From Verrucomicrobiaceae bacterium (GTDB lineage Bacteria; Verrucomicrobiota; Verrucomicrobiia; Verrucomicrobiales; Verrucomicrobiaceae), in contig JAIXSY010000033.1 of assembly GCA_027484445.1 (NCBI GenBank), positions 210,738 through 274,737 on the forward strand: DNA of 64,000 bases, read 5' to 3'. The notes under the pieces were generated by a model. It was not told the DNA's origin. It did no database searches and worked only from the letters and a program-made list of their open reading frames with translations. The position numbers and the translations under genes are program-made. This document shows positions 54,215-61,928 of the stretch, one piece after another. Each line of letters opens with the position of its first letter. The first letter of the stretch is position 1.

Positions 54215-56391
54215 TCGACCCGACCCCGCTGAAAGCCGAGATTCAGGCCATTTTAGAAGCCCGCCATGGCGATCCTTTCGGCTTTCTCGGCAGGCATGTT
54301 TTGCCCGATGGCAAGGCTGTCGTGCGCACCTTTCACCCCGGCGCTCATGCGGTGAAAGTCCATCAGCGTGGCGGCTCATCCAGTCGTGAACTGAAACGCC
54401 TGGATGAGCAGGGATTCTTCGCTGGTGAAGTCGGAGACATTGACGGTGCTTATGACTTGGAGATTCACTACCTGAACGGTACAATCCGCCGCACCGCAGA
54501 CCCCTACTCCTTCGGCACCCTGCTCGGGGAGCAGGACCTTTATTTTTTCAAAGAAGGCACGCATCAGCGTCTTTGGGATTGCCTGGGGGCGCATCTGACC
54601 CACATCGGCAGCGTTCAGGGCGTGCAGTTCGCCGTTTGGGCTCCCAATGCGCGGCGTGTGTCGGTGGTTGGGGATTTCAATCTATGGGACGGTCGTGTGA
54701 ATCCCATGCGCAATCGTGAAGGCATTTGGGAGATCTTCATTCCCGGCATCACGGAACTGGCCCACTACAAGTTTGAACTTCTCGGTGCTGATGGCGGCCT
54801 GCATGTGAAGAGTGATCCTTTCGCCTTCTTTGGCCAGCATGGCATCCAGACCGCCAGTCTAGTCTTCAATCTGGAGCGCTACAGCTGGGGAGATCGCGAA
54901 TGGATGCAAAAGCGGGCCCTCACCGATCTCTACCATGCCCCCATGAGCATCTATGAGGTGCATCTCGGCTCCTGGAAGCGCATCCCCGAGCAGAAAAACC
55001 GTCCCAAAAGTTACCGCGAATTAGCCGACGATCTCATCCCTTATGTGAAGAGCATGAACTTCACGCATATCGAGCTGATGCCCGTGGCTGAGCATCCCTT
55101 CGACGGCTCCTGGGGCTATCAAGTCACCGGTTACTTCGCCCCAACGAGCCGCTTTGGAAATCCCGATGAATTCCGTGAGTTTGTGGACCGCTGCCACCAG
55201 GCAGGCATTGGCGTCTTGCTCGACTGGGTGCCAGGGCACTTCCCCAAGGATGCCTTTGGTCTCGCCCGCTTCGATGGCTCCTGCCTCTACGAACACGCAG
55301 ACCCACGACAGGGAGAACATCAGGACTGGGGCACGCTGATTTTCAACTACGGGCGTGCCGAGGTGAAAAACTTTCTCATCGCCAATGCTCTCTATTGGCT
55401 GGATGAATTCCACATCGACGGCCTGCGCGTGGATGCGGTGGCCTCGATGCTCTACCTCGACTACAGCCGCAAGCCCTGGGCCTGGGTCCCGAACAAGTAT
55501 GGTGGCCGCGAAAACCTCGAAGCCATCGACTTCATGCGTGAGCTAAACCGCGTGGCTTATGAGAAACATCCTGGCTGCACGATCATCGCCGAAGAAAGCA
55601 CAGCCTGGCCCGGTGTCTCCAAGCCGACCGACACCGGTGGTCTGGGCTTTGGCTTCAAGTGGAACATGGGGTGGATGAACGACACCCTCCGTTACATGGA
55701 GGAAGATCCCGTTCATCGAAAGTATCACCACGGAGAGGCCACCTTCTCCATGCTCTATGCCTATGATGAAAATTTCATCCTCGTGCTCAGTCATGATGAG
55801 GTCGTGCATGGCAAAAATAGCCTGATCAACAAGATGCCCGGAGACCGCTGGCAGAAGTTCGCGAACCTGCGGATGCTCTACGCCTGGATGTGGGCGCATC
55901 CCGGTAAAAAGCTGATCTTTATGGGCGGTGAATTCGGTCAATGGCAAGAATGGAGCCACGAGCGCAGCCTGGATTGGCATCTTTTCATGGGGGAAGAGCA
56001 CGCCTCGCTGCAAAAGCTCATTCGCGACCTGAACTGGCTCTACACGACACGACCTGCGGTTTACGCCCTGGATCATGAAGGTGGAGGCTTTCACTGGCTC
56101 GATGCCAGCAATGCCGATCACAGTGTCTTCGCCTTCCTGCGCCAGTCCTCCTGTGGAGATCGTGTTTATTGCGTGATCAATGCCACCCCGGTCCCGCGCA
56201 AAGGCTACCGGGTGGGTGTAGCCGAGCCAGGCAGCTATCGCGAACTCTTGAATACCGATGCTCCCGGATACGCAGGCAGCGGCATGGTGAATCCTTTGCC
56301 CATGCCTGCGGGTCAGGTCGAGTGGCAGGGCCAGCCCTGGAGCATCTTGATTGATCTTCCACCACTCGGTGCCGTTTGGTTGGGCAAATGA
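54211..56391 (+). CDS. glgB: 1,4-alpha-glucan branching enzyme
   Basis: Adds alpha-1,6 branches to glycogen; 726 residues, close to E. coli GlgB. N-terminal carbohydrate-binding domains, YEVHLGSWKR at the start of the GH13 barrel, the nucleophile Asp in DGLRVDAVASML, the acid Glu in IIAEESTAWP, and the third catalytic Asp in LSHDEVVHGK. C-terminal domain present to the end. The stop lies 1 base before the stop of the convergent ArsR-methyltransferase gene. Forms a translational pair with the glycosyltransferase before it. Confidence 0.97.
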   Translation: MIDPTPLKAEIQAILEARHGDPFGFLGRHVLPDGKAVVRTFHPGAHAVKVHQRGGSSSRELKRLDEQGFFAGEVGDIDGAYDLEIHYLNGTIRRTADPYSFGTLLGEQDLYFFKEGTHQRLWDCLGAHLTHIGSVQGVQFAVWAPNARRVSVVGDFNLWDGRVNPMRNREGIWEIFIPGITELAHYKFELLGADGGLHVKSDPFAFFGQHGIQTASLVFNLERYSWGDREWMQKRALTDLYHAPMSIYEVHLGSWKRIPEQKNRPKSYRELADDLIPYVKSMNFTHIELMPVAEHPFDGSWGYQVTGYFAPTSRFGNPDEFREFVDRCHQAGIGVLLDWVPGHFPKDAFGLARFDGSCLYEHADPRQGEHQDWGTLIFNYGRAEVKNFLIANALYWLDEFHIDGLRVDAVASMLYLDYSRKPWAWVPNKYGGRENLEAIDFMRELNRVAYEKHPGCTIIAEESTAWPGVSKPTDTGGLGFGFKWNMGWMNDTLRYMEEDPVHRKYHHGEATFSMLYAYDENFILVLSHDEVVHGKNSLINKMPGDRWQKFANLRMLYAWMWAHPGKKLIFMGGEFGQWQEWSHERSLDWHLFMGEEHASLQKLIRDLNWLYTTRPAVYALDHEGGGFHWLDASNADHSVFAFLRQSSCGDRVYCVINATPVPRKGYRVGVAEPGSYRELLNTDAPGYAGSGMVNPLPMPAGQVEWQGQPWSILIDLPPLGAVWLGK

Positions 56392-56392
56392 A

Positions 56393-57388
56393 TCAGGCCA
56401 CGGTCTTGGTCGCGGTGGCCAGCAAAGTCTGAAAATGCGGACTGCGGGTTTCGCGGTGCACGATGCTAGTCTCGATCTGCTGAAAACCAGCGTGATCGAA
56501 CATCTCATGCAGCTCGGCTTCCGAAAAACCCAGCCATAGATCGGCATAGAGCTCTCGCGCCTTCTCGAACTGATGCTTCAGCAAATCGAGCACCACGATG
56601 CGGCCCCCTGGCTTCAGCAGACCAAACGCCGCCCGAACGGCCTGTGCGGGATGCTGAGCATGATGCAGCGCCTGACTCAGGATGACCAAATCCATGCTGG
56701 CCGCCGCGATGGGCGGATTCTCCAAATCCCCCAGGCGATACTCCAGATTCGAAAAGCCATGCTGGCGCGCTAGCCCAGCACCATAGTTCACCATGGCCTC
56801 GCTGCTATCGACGGCGATGACACGTCGCGCACGTTGCGCCAGCAGTTGCGAAAGCGTTCCTTCCCCTGCCCCGAGATCGGCCACATCCAGCGGTGGCATC
56901 AGCTTCAGCAGCGTCTCTCCCAGCGCTTTCCAAGAGCGGCCAGGGATGTAATGACGCCCAAACTTACCTGCCAGGGCATCGAAGTAAGCCTGAGCAGCCT
57001 TTTCTCGCTTTTGCAGCACGACCTTCAGCGCGTGGGAGTCCTTGCGCGCTTCCCGCAGTTCCTCCCCTGCCTTTTCCAGCAAGGCAGCAAAATGATCCCA
57101 GGCCTGACTTCGGCCCGGCTCAGGCGGTTCGATGCGATACAAGCGATTTTTGCCCGAACGTCGGTCACTGACCAATCCTGCTGCCTTCAGCTTGCCCAGC
57201 TGTGCCGAGATGTTCGACTGCGGCAGCGATAGGATCTCCTGCAGCTCTGCCACGCTCAATTCCTCCCGCTTCAGCAGCAGCAGCAATCGGACACGGGTCG
57301 CGTCCGCGATCAGGCTCAGAGATTTGAGAATCGAATTCAACAGAGTGCATTCTACCGGGACAGCCTCGGGCATCAATCCGTTAGTCAT
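56393..57388 (-). CDS. ArsR-family regulator fused to a SAM-dependent methyltransferase
   Basis: A 331-residue fusion. Residues about 10-90 form a winged helix of ArsR type (ADATRVRLLLLLKREELSVAELQEILSLPQSNISAQLGKLKAAGLV). From about 165 follows a class I methyltransferase: motif I VADLGAGEGTLSQLL, VIAVDSSEAM, LVILSQALHH and GGRIVVLDLL. Known relatives include SahR-type regulators of the SAM cycle, a possible but unproven role here. Start is ATG 57388 or ATG 57373. A nested palindrome overlaps the start (see 57386). Divergent from rimO. Confidence 0.85.
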   Translation of the reverse strand: MTNGLMPEAVPVECTLLNSILKSLSLIADATRVRLLLLLKREELSVAELQEILSLPQSNISAQLGKLKAAGLVSDRRSGKNRLYRIEPPEPGRSQAWDHFAALLEKAGEELREARKDSHALKVVLQKREKAAQAYFDALAGKFGRHYIPGRSWKALGETLLKLMPPLDVADLGAGEGTLSQLLAQRARRVIAVDSSEAMVNYGAGLARQHGFSNLEYRLGDLENPPIAAASMDLVILSQALHHAQHPAQAVRAAFGLLKPGGRIVVLDLLKHQFEKARELYADLWLGFSEAELHEMFDHAGFQQIETSIVHRETRSPHFQTLLATATKTVA

Positions 57389-57412
57389 CCCATCCATGGA
57401 TTGGCTGGGATG
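57386..57412. promoter_or_regulatory. Nested palindrome at the start of the ArsR-methyltransferase gene
   Basis: CATCCC (57386-57391) and GGGATG (57407-57412) form an inverted pair around the perfect palindrome ATCCATGGAT (57392-57401). It overlaps the ArsR gene start and the region divergent from rimO, as expected for an ArsR-type autoregulatory operator. Position supports this; binding is not shown. If it is an operator, the start at 57373 becomes more likely. Confidence 0.4.
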
Positions 57413-57503
57413 GTCCCTTGGCATCCAGAATCGCCGTGATCTGCCCTCAGGTTTCCCTTTCTTCCAGGACGAAACCCCGTATTCTGCGAGCCCTTTTTCC
57501 CCT

Positions 57504-58862
57504 ATGATCAAAGTCGGACTCGTCTCTCTTGGCTGCGCCAAAAACCTCATCGATTCAGAAATCATGGTCGGCCACCTCCAGCAGGCTGGCATGGCCATGA
57601 CCCCCGAGGCCGATTTGGCAGACGTGTTGATCATCAACACCTGCTCCTTCATCGACATGGCGAAGAAGGAGTCCGTAGGAGCTATTCATGAGGCCGTGGA
57701 CGCTCGCGGTGAATCGAAAAAACGGAAGAAGCAAAAGATCATCGTCGCCGGCTGCCTGTCTCAGCGATTCCGTGAAGAATTGCCCACCCTGATGCCCGAG
57801 GTCGATGCTTTCATCGGCCTGGACCAGATCACGCAGGTGGCTCCGATCATTCAGAACCTCGTCGGGGTCAAAGATCACGAACAGGAAAACCTCGTCACGA
57901 AGGGACCTCAATACATCCCCGACTACGACACACCACGCTTCCGCCTGACGCCGAAGCACATGGCCTATGTCAAAATCGCCGAAGGCTGCAATCACCCCTG
58001 TTCCTTCTGCATCATTCCGAAGATTCGTGGCCGCCACCGCAGCCGCACCCAAGAAAGCGTCGTGCGTGAGGTTGAGGAGCTGGTGAAGAGTGGCGTGAAA
58101 GAGATCAACCTCATCTCTCAAGACACGACCTACTTTGGCATGGACAAGTGGGAGGGCGAACGCCCCAAACCCACCTCTGGCGTGGATAGCAGCAAGGGGG
58201 AATCCCTCAGCACGCTGATCCGTGCGCTCAACGAAATCCCTGGCGACTTCTGGATCAGGCTGCTCTACACACACCCAGCGCACTGGAGCGATGATTTGAT
58301 CCAAGCCATCGCCGAAAGCCCCAAGGTGGCGCGTTACATCGACATTCCACTGCAGCACATCAGCGATCACATGCTCACGCTCATGCGCCGTGAAACCTCT
58401 GGCGGCTACATCCGTGATCTGCTGAAGCGCATTCGCAAAGGCATTCCAGGCATCGCCATTCGCACCACCTTCATTGTCGGATTCCCCGGAGAAACGGAAG
58501 CCGATTTCAATGAACTGCTTCAGTTCATTGAGGATGAAAAATTCGAGCGTGCAGGCGTCTTCAATTACTCTCGTGAAGAAGGCACCCGTGCCGACAAGAT
58601 GGAAGGTCACATTCACCACATGACACGCAAAGCCCGCTGGAATGAGGCCATGCGCGCCATCGAACGCAACGTGCAGCACATCAACCAGCGCCACATCGGC
58701 AAAACCATGCGCGTGCTGGTCGAAGAGCCTGGAGTCGCCCGCAGCGAGATGGATGCCCCCGACATCGACACCACCGTCTTCGTGGACAAGAAACTACCCA
58801 TTGGCAGCTTTGCCGAGGTCACCATCCGCGACTGGCGTGGTTATGACTTGGTCGCAGGCTGA
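57504..58862 (+). CDS. rimO: Ribosomal protein S12 methylthiotransferase
   Basis: Radical SAM enzyme that methylthiolates Asp88 of ribosomal protein S12. 452 residues. N-terminal UPF0004 domain with SLGCAKNLIDSE, TCSFIDMAKKES and AGCLSQRF (three cluster Cys), the radical SAM motif EGCNHPCSFCIIP (CxxxCxxC), and a C-terminal TRAM-like domain. The ATG at 57504 begins the family sequence; the frame is open upstream to 57132 but that part is antisense to the ArsR gene. Its 3' end overlaps the convergent sulfatase gene by 22 bases. Confidence 0.96.
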   Translation: MIKVGLVSLGCAKNLIDSEIMVGHLQQAGMAMTPEADLADVLIINTCSFIDMAKKESVGAIHEAVDARGESKKRKKQKIIVAGCLSQRFREELPTLMPEVDAFIGLDQITQVAPIIQNLVGVKDHEQENLVTKGPQYIPDYDTPRFRLTPKHMAYVKIAEGCNHPCSFCIIPKIRGRHRSRTQESVVREVEELVKSGVKEINLISQDTTYFGMDKWEGERPKPTSGVDSSKGESLSTLIRALNEIPGDFWIRLLYTHPAHWSDDLIQAIAESPKVARYIDIPLQHISDHMLTLMRRETSGGYIRDLLKRIRKGIPGIAIRTTFIVGFPGETEADFNELLQFIEDEKFERAGVFNYSREEGTRADKMEGHIHHMTRKARWNEAMRAIERNVQHINQRHIGKTMRVLVEEPGVARSEMDAPDIDTTVFVDKKLPIGSFAEVTIRDWRGYDLVAG

Positions 58863-60247
58863 GCCTTGGCTTTCTTTTTCTTCTTCGACTTGCCCGACTC
58901 TTTCTTCACGGCTTTCGGCATTCGGCTCAGAGCTTGAAGTTCAGTCGCCTGTCCTTCATCGCCCTGCCGCCGCATCCACGACTCAAGCTGACCACGCAGC
59001 GCGTTCAGCGCTGTCCCATGCTTCGGATCTTGGACCAGGTTTTGACGATTCCAGGGGTCGGCTTCACAATCATAAAGCTCCTCGGCAGGACGATGCTGAT
59101 AGTCGTGAACCAACCGTTTTGCCACTTCATCGCCTTCAGCGGCCATCTTGATCCACGTGTGAAAAGTGGGATCCTGCGTGGCCGCATTCTCAAAGGTCAC
59201 TTCCGGCGTGAGGTTGCGGATGTAACGATAGCGGGCATCCCGCACAGAGCGGATGCCAAAGTACTCAGAGCCATGATGAATGCCGCGTGTCGTTTGTAGC
59301 CCAAAGACATGCGTCTTGTGCGTGCTGGCCGCTCCCGTGAGCAAGGGCAGAAAGCTGCGTCCATCGAGAATCTCCGGTCGCTCGATCCCTGCCGCTTCGA
59401 GAAAGGTAGGAACCACATCCACATACTCGATCAACGCCTCGCTGACACGGCCAGGCCGGGTTTTCCCTGGCCAGCGCGCCAGGCAAGCACTGGCCAATCC
59501 GACCTCGTAGCAAGTCCACTTCGCGAAAGGAAAGCTGTTCCCCTGCTCGCTCAGCACGATGACCAGCGTGTGGTCTCGGTGCGTGGATTGATCCAGCAAC
59601 CCAAGCAGTTCGCCAACCTGTGCATCAAAGAACGTGATCTCAGCAAGATATTGGGAGAAGGCCTTGCGTGTGTCCGGCGCATCAACAAGCACGGGTGGCA
59701 GCTTGAGCGAGGCTGGCGGATACTGCGAAGCATCCCCCTGATTCCAGGGCGTGTGCGGCTCATGCGAGGCCGCGATGAACAAGAAGGGCTTGCCCGATTC
59801 AGAACTGCTTTTCAAAACCTTCGCCAGGGCCGCAGGATCAGGGTTCTCCGTGCCGCTGTAGTCAAAGGGAAAGACCGATTTCGGACCGATGTGCGTCTTG
59901 CCCGACAGATGCGTGCTGTAACCCGCTGCCTGGAGGTAATGAGCGATGCTCTTCACCCAATCGTAGGCCATGGTGTGATTCGGATAAGCGCCGGACTTCA
60001 CCGGATAAAGCCCCGTGTAAAGGCAATGCCGCGTGGGCGAACACATGGGTGCCGCCTGGAAGCAGCGAGTGAATGTCAGGCCCTCGCTGGCAAGTCGCAT
60101 CAGATGCGGTGTGCGTGCTTGGCCCCCATAAACCTCCATGTCCCGAGACGTGCAATCATCCGCGATGATGAGCACGAGATTCGGCCTGTTCGCCGCTTGC
60201 AGGCAACTACAAAACACGACAACGAGCATGGAGAAAAGGCATTTCAT
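58841..60247 (-). CDS. Secreted sulfatase (arylsulfatase family)
   Basis: A 468-residue sulfatase with a signal peptide (MKCLFSMLVVVFCSCLQA). Metal-binding NLVLIIADDC near residue 23 and the formylglycine motif CSPTR (APMCSPTRHCLYTG) near 90 are present. The C-terminus carries a Lys-rich tail (KKESGKSKKKKKAKAQ), unlike most sulfatases. Substrate unknown; polysaccharide sulfate is likely by genome context. The gene overlaps rimO's 3' end by 22 bases on the opposite strand. The extracellular location is inferred from the signal peptide. Confidence 0.9.
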   Translation of the reverse strand: MKCLFSMLVVVFCSCLQAANRPNLVLIIADDCTSRDMEVYGGQARTPHLMRLASEGLTFTRCFQAAPMCSPTRHCLYTGLYPVKSGAYPNHTMAYDWVKSIAHYLQAAGYSTHLSGKTHIGPKSVFPFDYSGTENPDPAALAKVLKSSSESGKPFLFIAASHEPHTPWNQGDASQYPPASLKLPPVLVDAPDTRKAFSQYLAEITFFDAQVGELLGLLDQSTHRDHTLVIVLSEQGNSFPFAKWTCYEVGLASACLARWPGKTRPGRVSEALIEYVDVVPTFLEAAGIERPEILDGRSFLPLLTGAASTHKTHVFGLQTTRGIHHGSEYFGIRSVRDARYRYIRNLTPEVTFENAATQDPTFHTWIKMAAEGDEVAKRLVHDYQHRPAEELYDCEADPWNRQNLVQDPKHGTALNALRGQLESWMRRQGDEGQATELQALSRMPKAVKKESGKSKKKKKAKAQPATKS

Positions 60248-60320
60248 GGTAGGCAGCTAAACGCCTAACCCTCGGCCATCTTCCGGTTGGATTTCGCAGG
60301 CATCGTGACAAGGTGAAATC

Positions 60321-61106
60321 ATGCTCCGACCTGCCTGCACTGCCCTCTTCGCCTGGGTTGCTTTCACGACTTCCCTGACCGCCGCTGACGAAGGAAAATG
60401 GATTCCGCTCTTCAATGGCAAGGATCTGACCGGGTGGACGATCAAGATCGCGAAGCGGCCGCTGGGGGAGAACTTTGCGAACACGTTCCGGGTCGAAGAC
60501 GGCATCCTGAAGGTGAGCTACGATGGCTACGAGAAGTTTGACCAGCAGTATGGCCACCTTTTCACCAACCTGGCCTACTCGCACTACATCCTGCGCATGG
60601 AGTATCGCTTCATCGGGACGATGATGGCAGATGCGCCGAAGTATGTGAACCTCAACAGCGGCGTGATGTTGCACGCGCAGCCGCCTCAGAGCATGCGCTT
60701 CGATCAGGGCTTCCCATCGAGCCTGGAGATGCAGTTCCTCGCCGATGAGGGCAAGGGACCGCGACCCACGGGCAATCTGTGCACGCCGGGCACGCATGTG
60801 GAGATGGCGGGTCAGCTTTTCACGAAGCACATCGCCAAATCGAGCTCGCCCACCTTTCCCGCAGAGGAATGGGTGCGGGCGGAAATGGAGGTGCGCGGCC
60901 ATGAGGTGATCATCCACCGCATCAACGGCGTCGAAGTGCTGCGCTATGAGCATCCGGTGCTCGATCCGTCCTGCACCATCGCTCCCGCGAACGACATCAC
61001 CGCCGCCGGTGGCGAGGTGAAGCTCAGCTACGGCCACATCGCGCTGCAAGCCGAGGGCCAGCCGGTGTGGTTTCGCAAGATCGAGCTGATGTCGCTGGAG
61101 AAGTGA
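60321..61106 (+). CDS. DUF1080 (3-keto-disaccharide hydrolase type) secreted protein
   Basis: A 261-residue exported protein: signal peptide (MLRPACTALFAWVAFTTSLTAA) followed by the DUF1080 pattern WIPLFNGKDLTGWTI, FRVEDGILKVSYDGY, and HVEMAG within a concanavalin-like jelly roll. DUF1080 members act on keto-disaccharides produced by Gfo/Idh-type oxidation; a Tat-exported Gfo/Idh/MocA enzyme occurs at 28693, so they might work together, though far apart. Lies between two sulfatase genes, with 73 bases from the first. Confidence 0.9.
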   Translation: MLRPACTALFAWVAFTTSLTAADEGKWIPLFNGKDLTGWTIKIAKRPLGENFANTFRVEDGILKVSYDGYEKFDQQYGHLFTNLAYSHYILRMEYRFIGTMMADAPKYVNLNSGVMLHAQPPQSMRFDQGFPSSLEMQFLADEGKGPRPTGNLCTPGTHVEMAGQLFTKHIAKSSSPTFPAEEWVRAEMEVRGHEVIIHRINGVEVLRYEHPVLDPSCTIAPANDITAAGGEVKLSYGHIALQAEGQPVWFRKIELMSLEK

Positions 61107-61121
61107 GCCGACGCGTTTGCT

Positions 61122-61925
61122 TCACAGCTTTGTGACGATGAAGTCGATGGCGCGGATGCGGCCGTCGGACTCGCACAGGATGGCATTTCTCGTGAGCACA
61201 TCGGTGGCGGCAAAACCATCCCGTCTCCAGGTGCAGGAGGCCACGGTGGATTGATCGGTGGGTGGCGACCACGGTTCCCAGCCGTTTGAGGTCATCCAAT
61301 CCTCCAGTTCATCCTCGCTCGGACGACGACCGACATAGAAAGGTTGGCTGAGGGTGAGAAAGTCATTCGCACCGCCGATGGTGTCGAGCTCCAAGCCGGA
61401 GATGAAACAAGCCTCGAACCATCCAAAGCGCAGCAAAGCCTCCACCAGCGAGCCGCCTCGGATGCCCCAGCGACCGTTTGGCTCCCGTGTGAGCACCCAG
61501 CCAAATCGGCCCTCATTGGGCGGGGCGAAGAATTTGATCACCCTTTGATGTTCGGGCTCGAAAAACACTGTCGCTTCTCCTCCGGCGTCGATCAGCGTGA
61601 GTTCGCCTAACGAATCAGCATCAAGGAAGGGCTCCAGCCTTTCGCTCAAGTCACGTCCAAACTCAGGGCTGGCCCGAAACTGCTCAAACAGCTCCGCAGC
61701 TACTTGGCGGCCGTCGAGACGGGCGGCGAAGTCTGCGGCAGCGGCCGCCCGACTTGCAGCTTGTGCCCACGCTGTGATCCGCGCGAGGTGTCCTGCAGCC
61801 TGTTCTGGCGGCATTGCTCGAGCGCTTCCTGGGCTGACACCCAGCGTTGATTCGGAGGGACTGACATGGGGCAAGCCTAGTGCCTGAAGCAGATTGCGCA
61901 AACGGAATGGCGGCAGCGGCGGCAT
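61122..61925 (-). CDS. Kinase-fold protein of the polyvalent-protein type
   Basis: A 267-residue protein I link, by pattern, to the Ser/Thr-kinase-like polyvalent domains known from phage and mobile polyvalent proteins: a Lys-containing strand (QRVIKFF near 128), WFEACFISGLEL, LTLSQPFYVGRRPSEDELEDWM near 190-210, and the C-terminal DVLTRNAIL...DGRIRAIDFIV reminiscent of the catalytic D-x4-N and metal Asp. N-terminal 100 residues are Ala-rich helices. Follows the second sulfatase by 3 bases on the same strand. No mobile element is seen nearby. Assignment is by motif reading, moderate. Confidence 0.55.
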   Translation of the reverse strand: MPPLPPFRLRNLLQALGLPHVSPSESTLGVSPGSARAMPPEQAAGHLARITAWAQAASRAAAAADFAARLDGRQVAAELFEQFRASPEFGRDLSERLEPFLDADSLGELTLIDAGGEATVFFEPEHQRVIKFFAPPNEGRFGWVLTREPNGRWGIRGGSLVEALLRFGWFEACFISGLELDTIGGANDFLTLSQPFYVGRRPSEDELEDWMTSNGWEPWSPPTDQSTVASCTWRRDGFAATDVLTRNAILCESDGRIRAIDFIVTKL

Positions 61926-61928
61926 TGC

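Noticed and set aside
57132..57503. N-terminal extension of rimO
   Set aside because: It is antisense to the ArsR domain and lies before the conserved MIKVGLVSLGC start.
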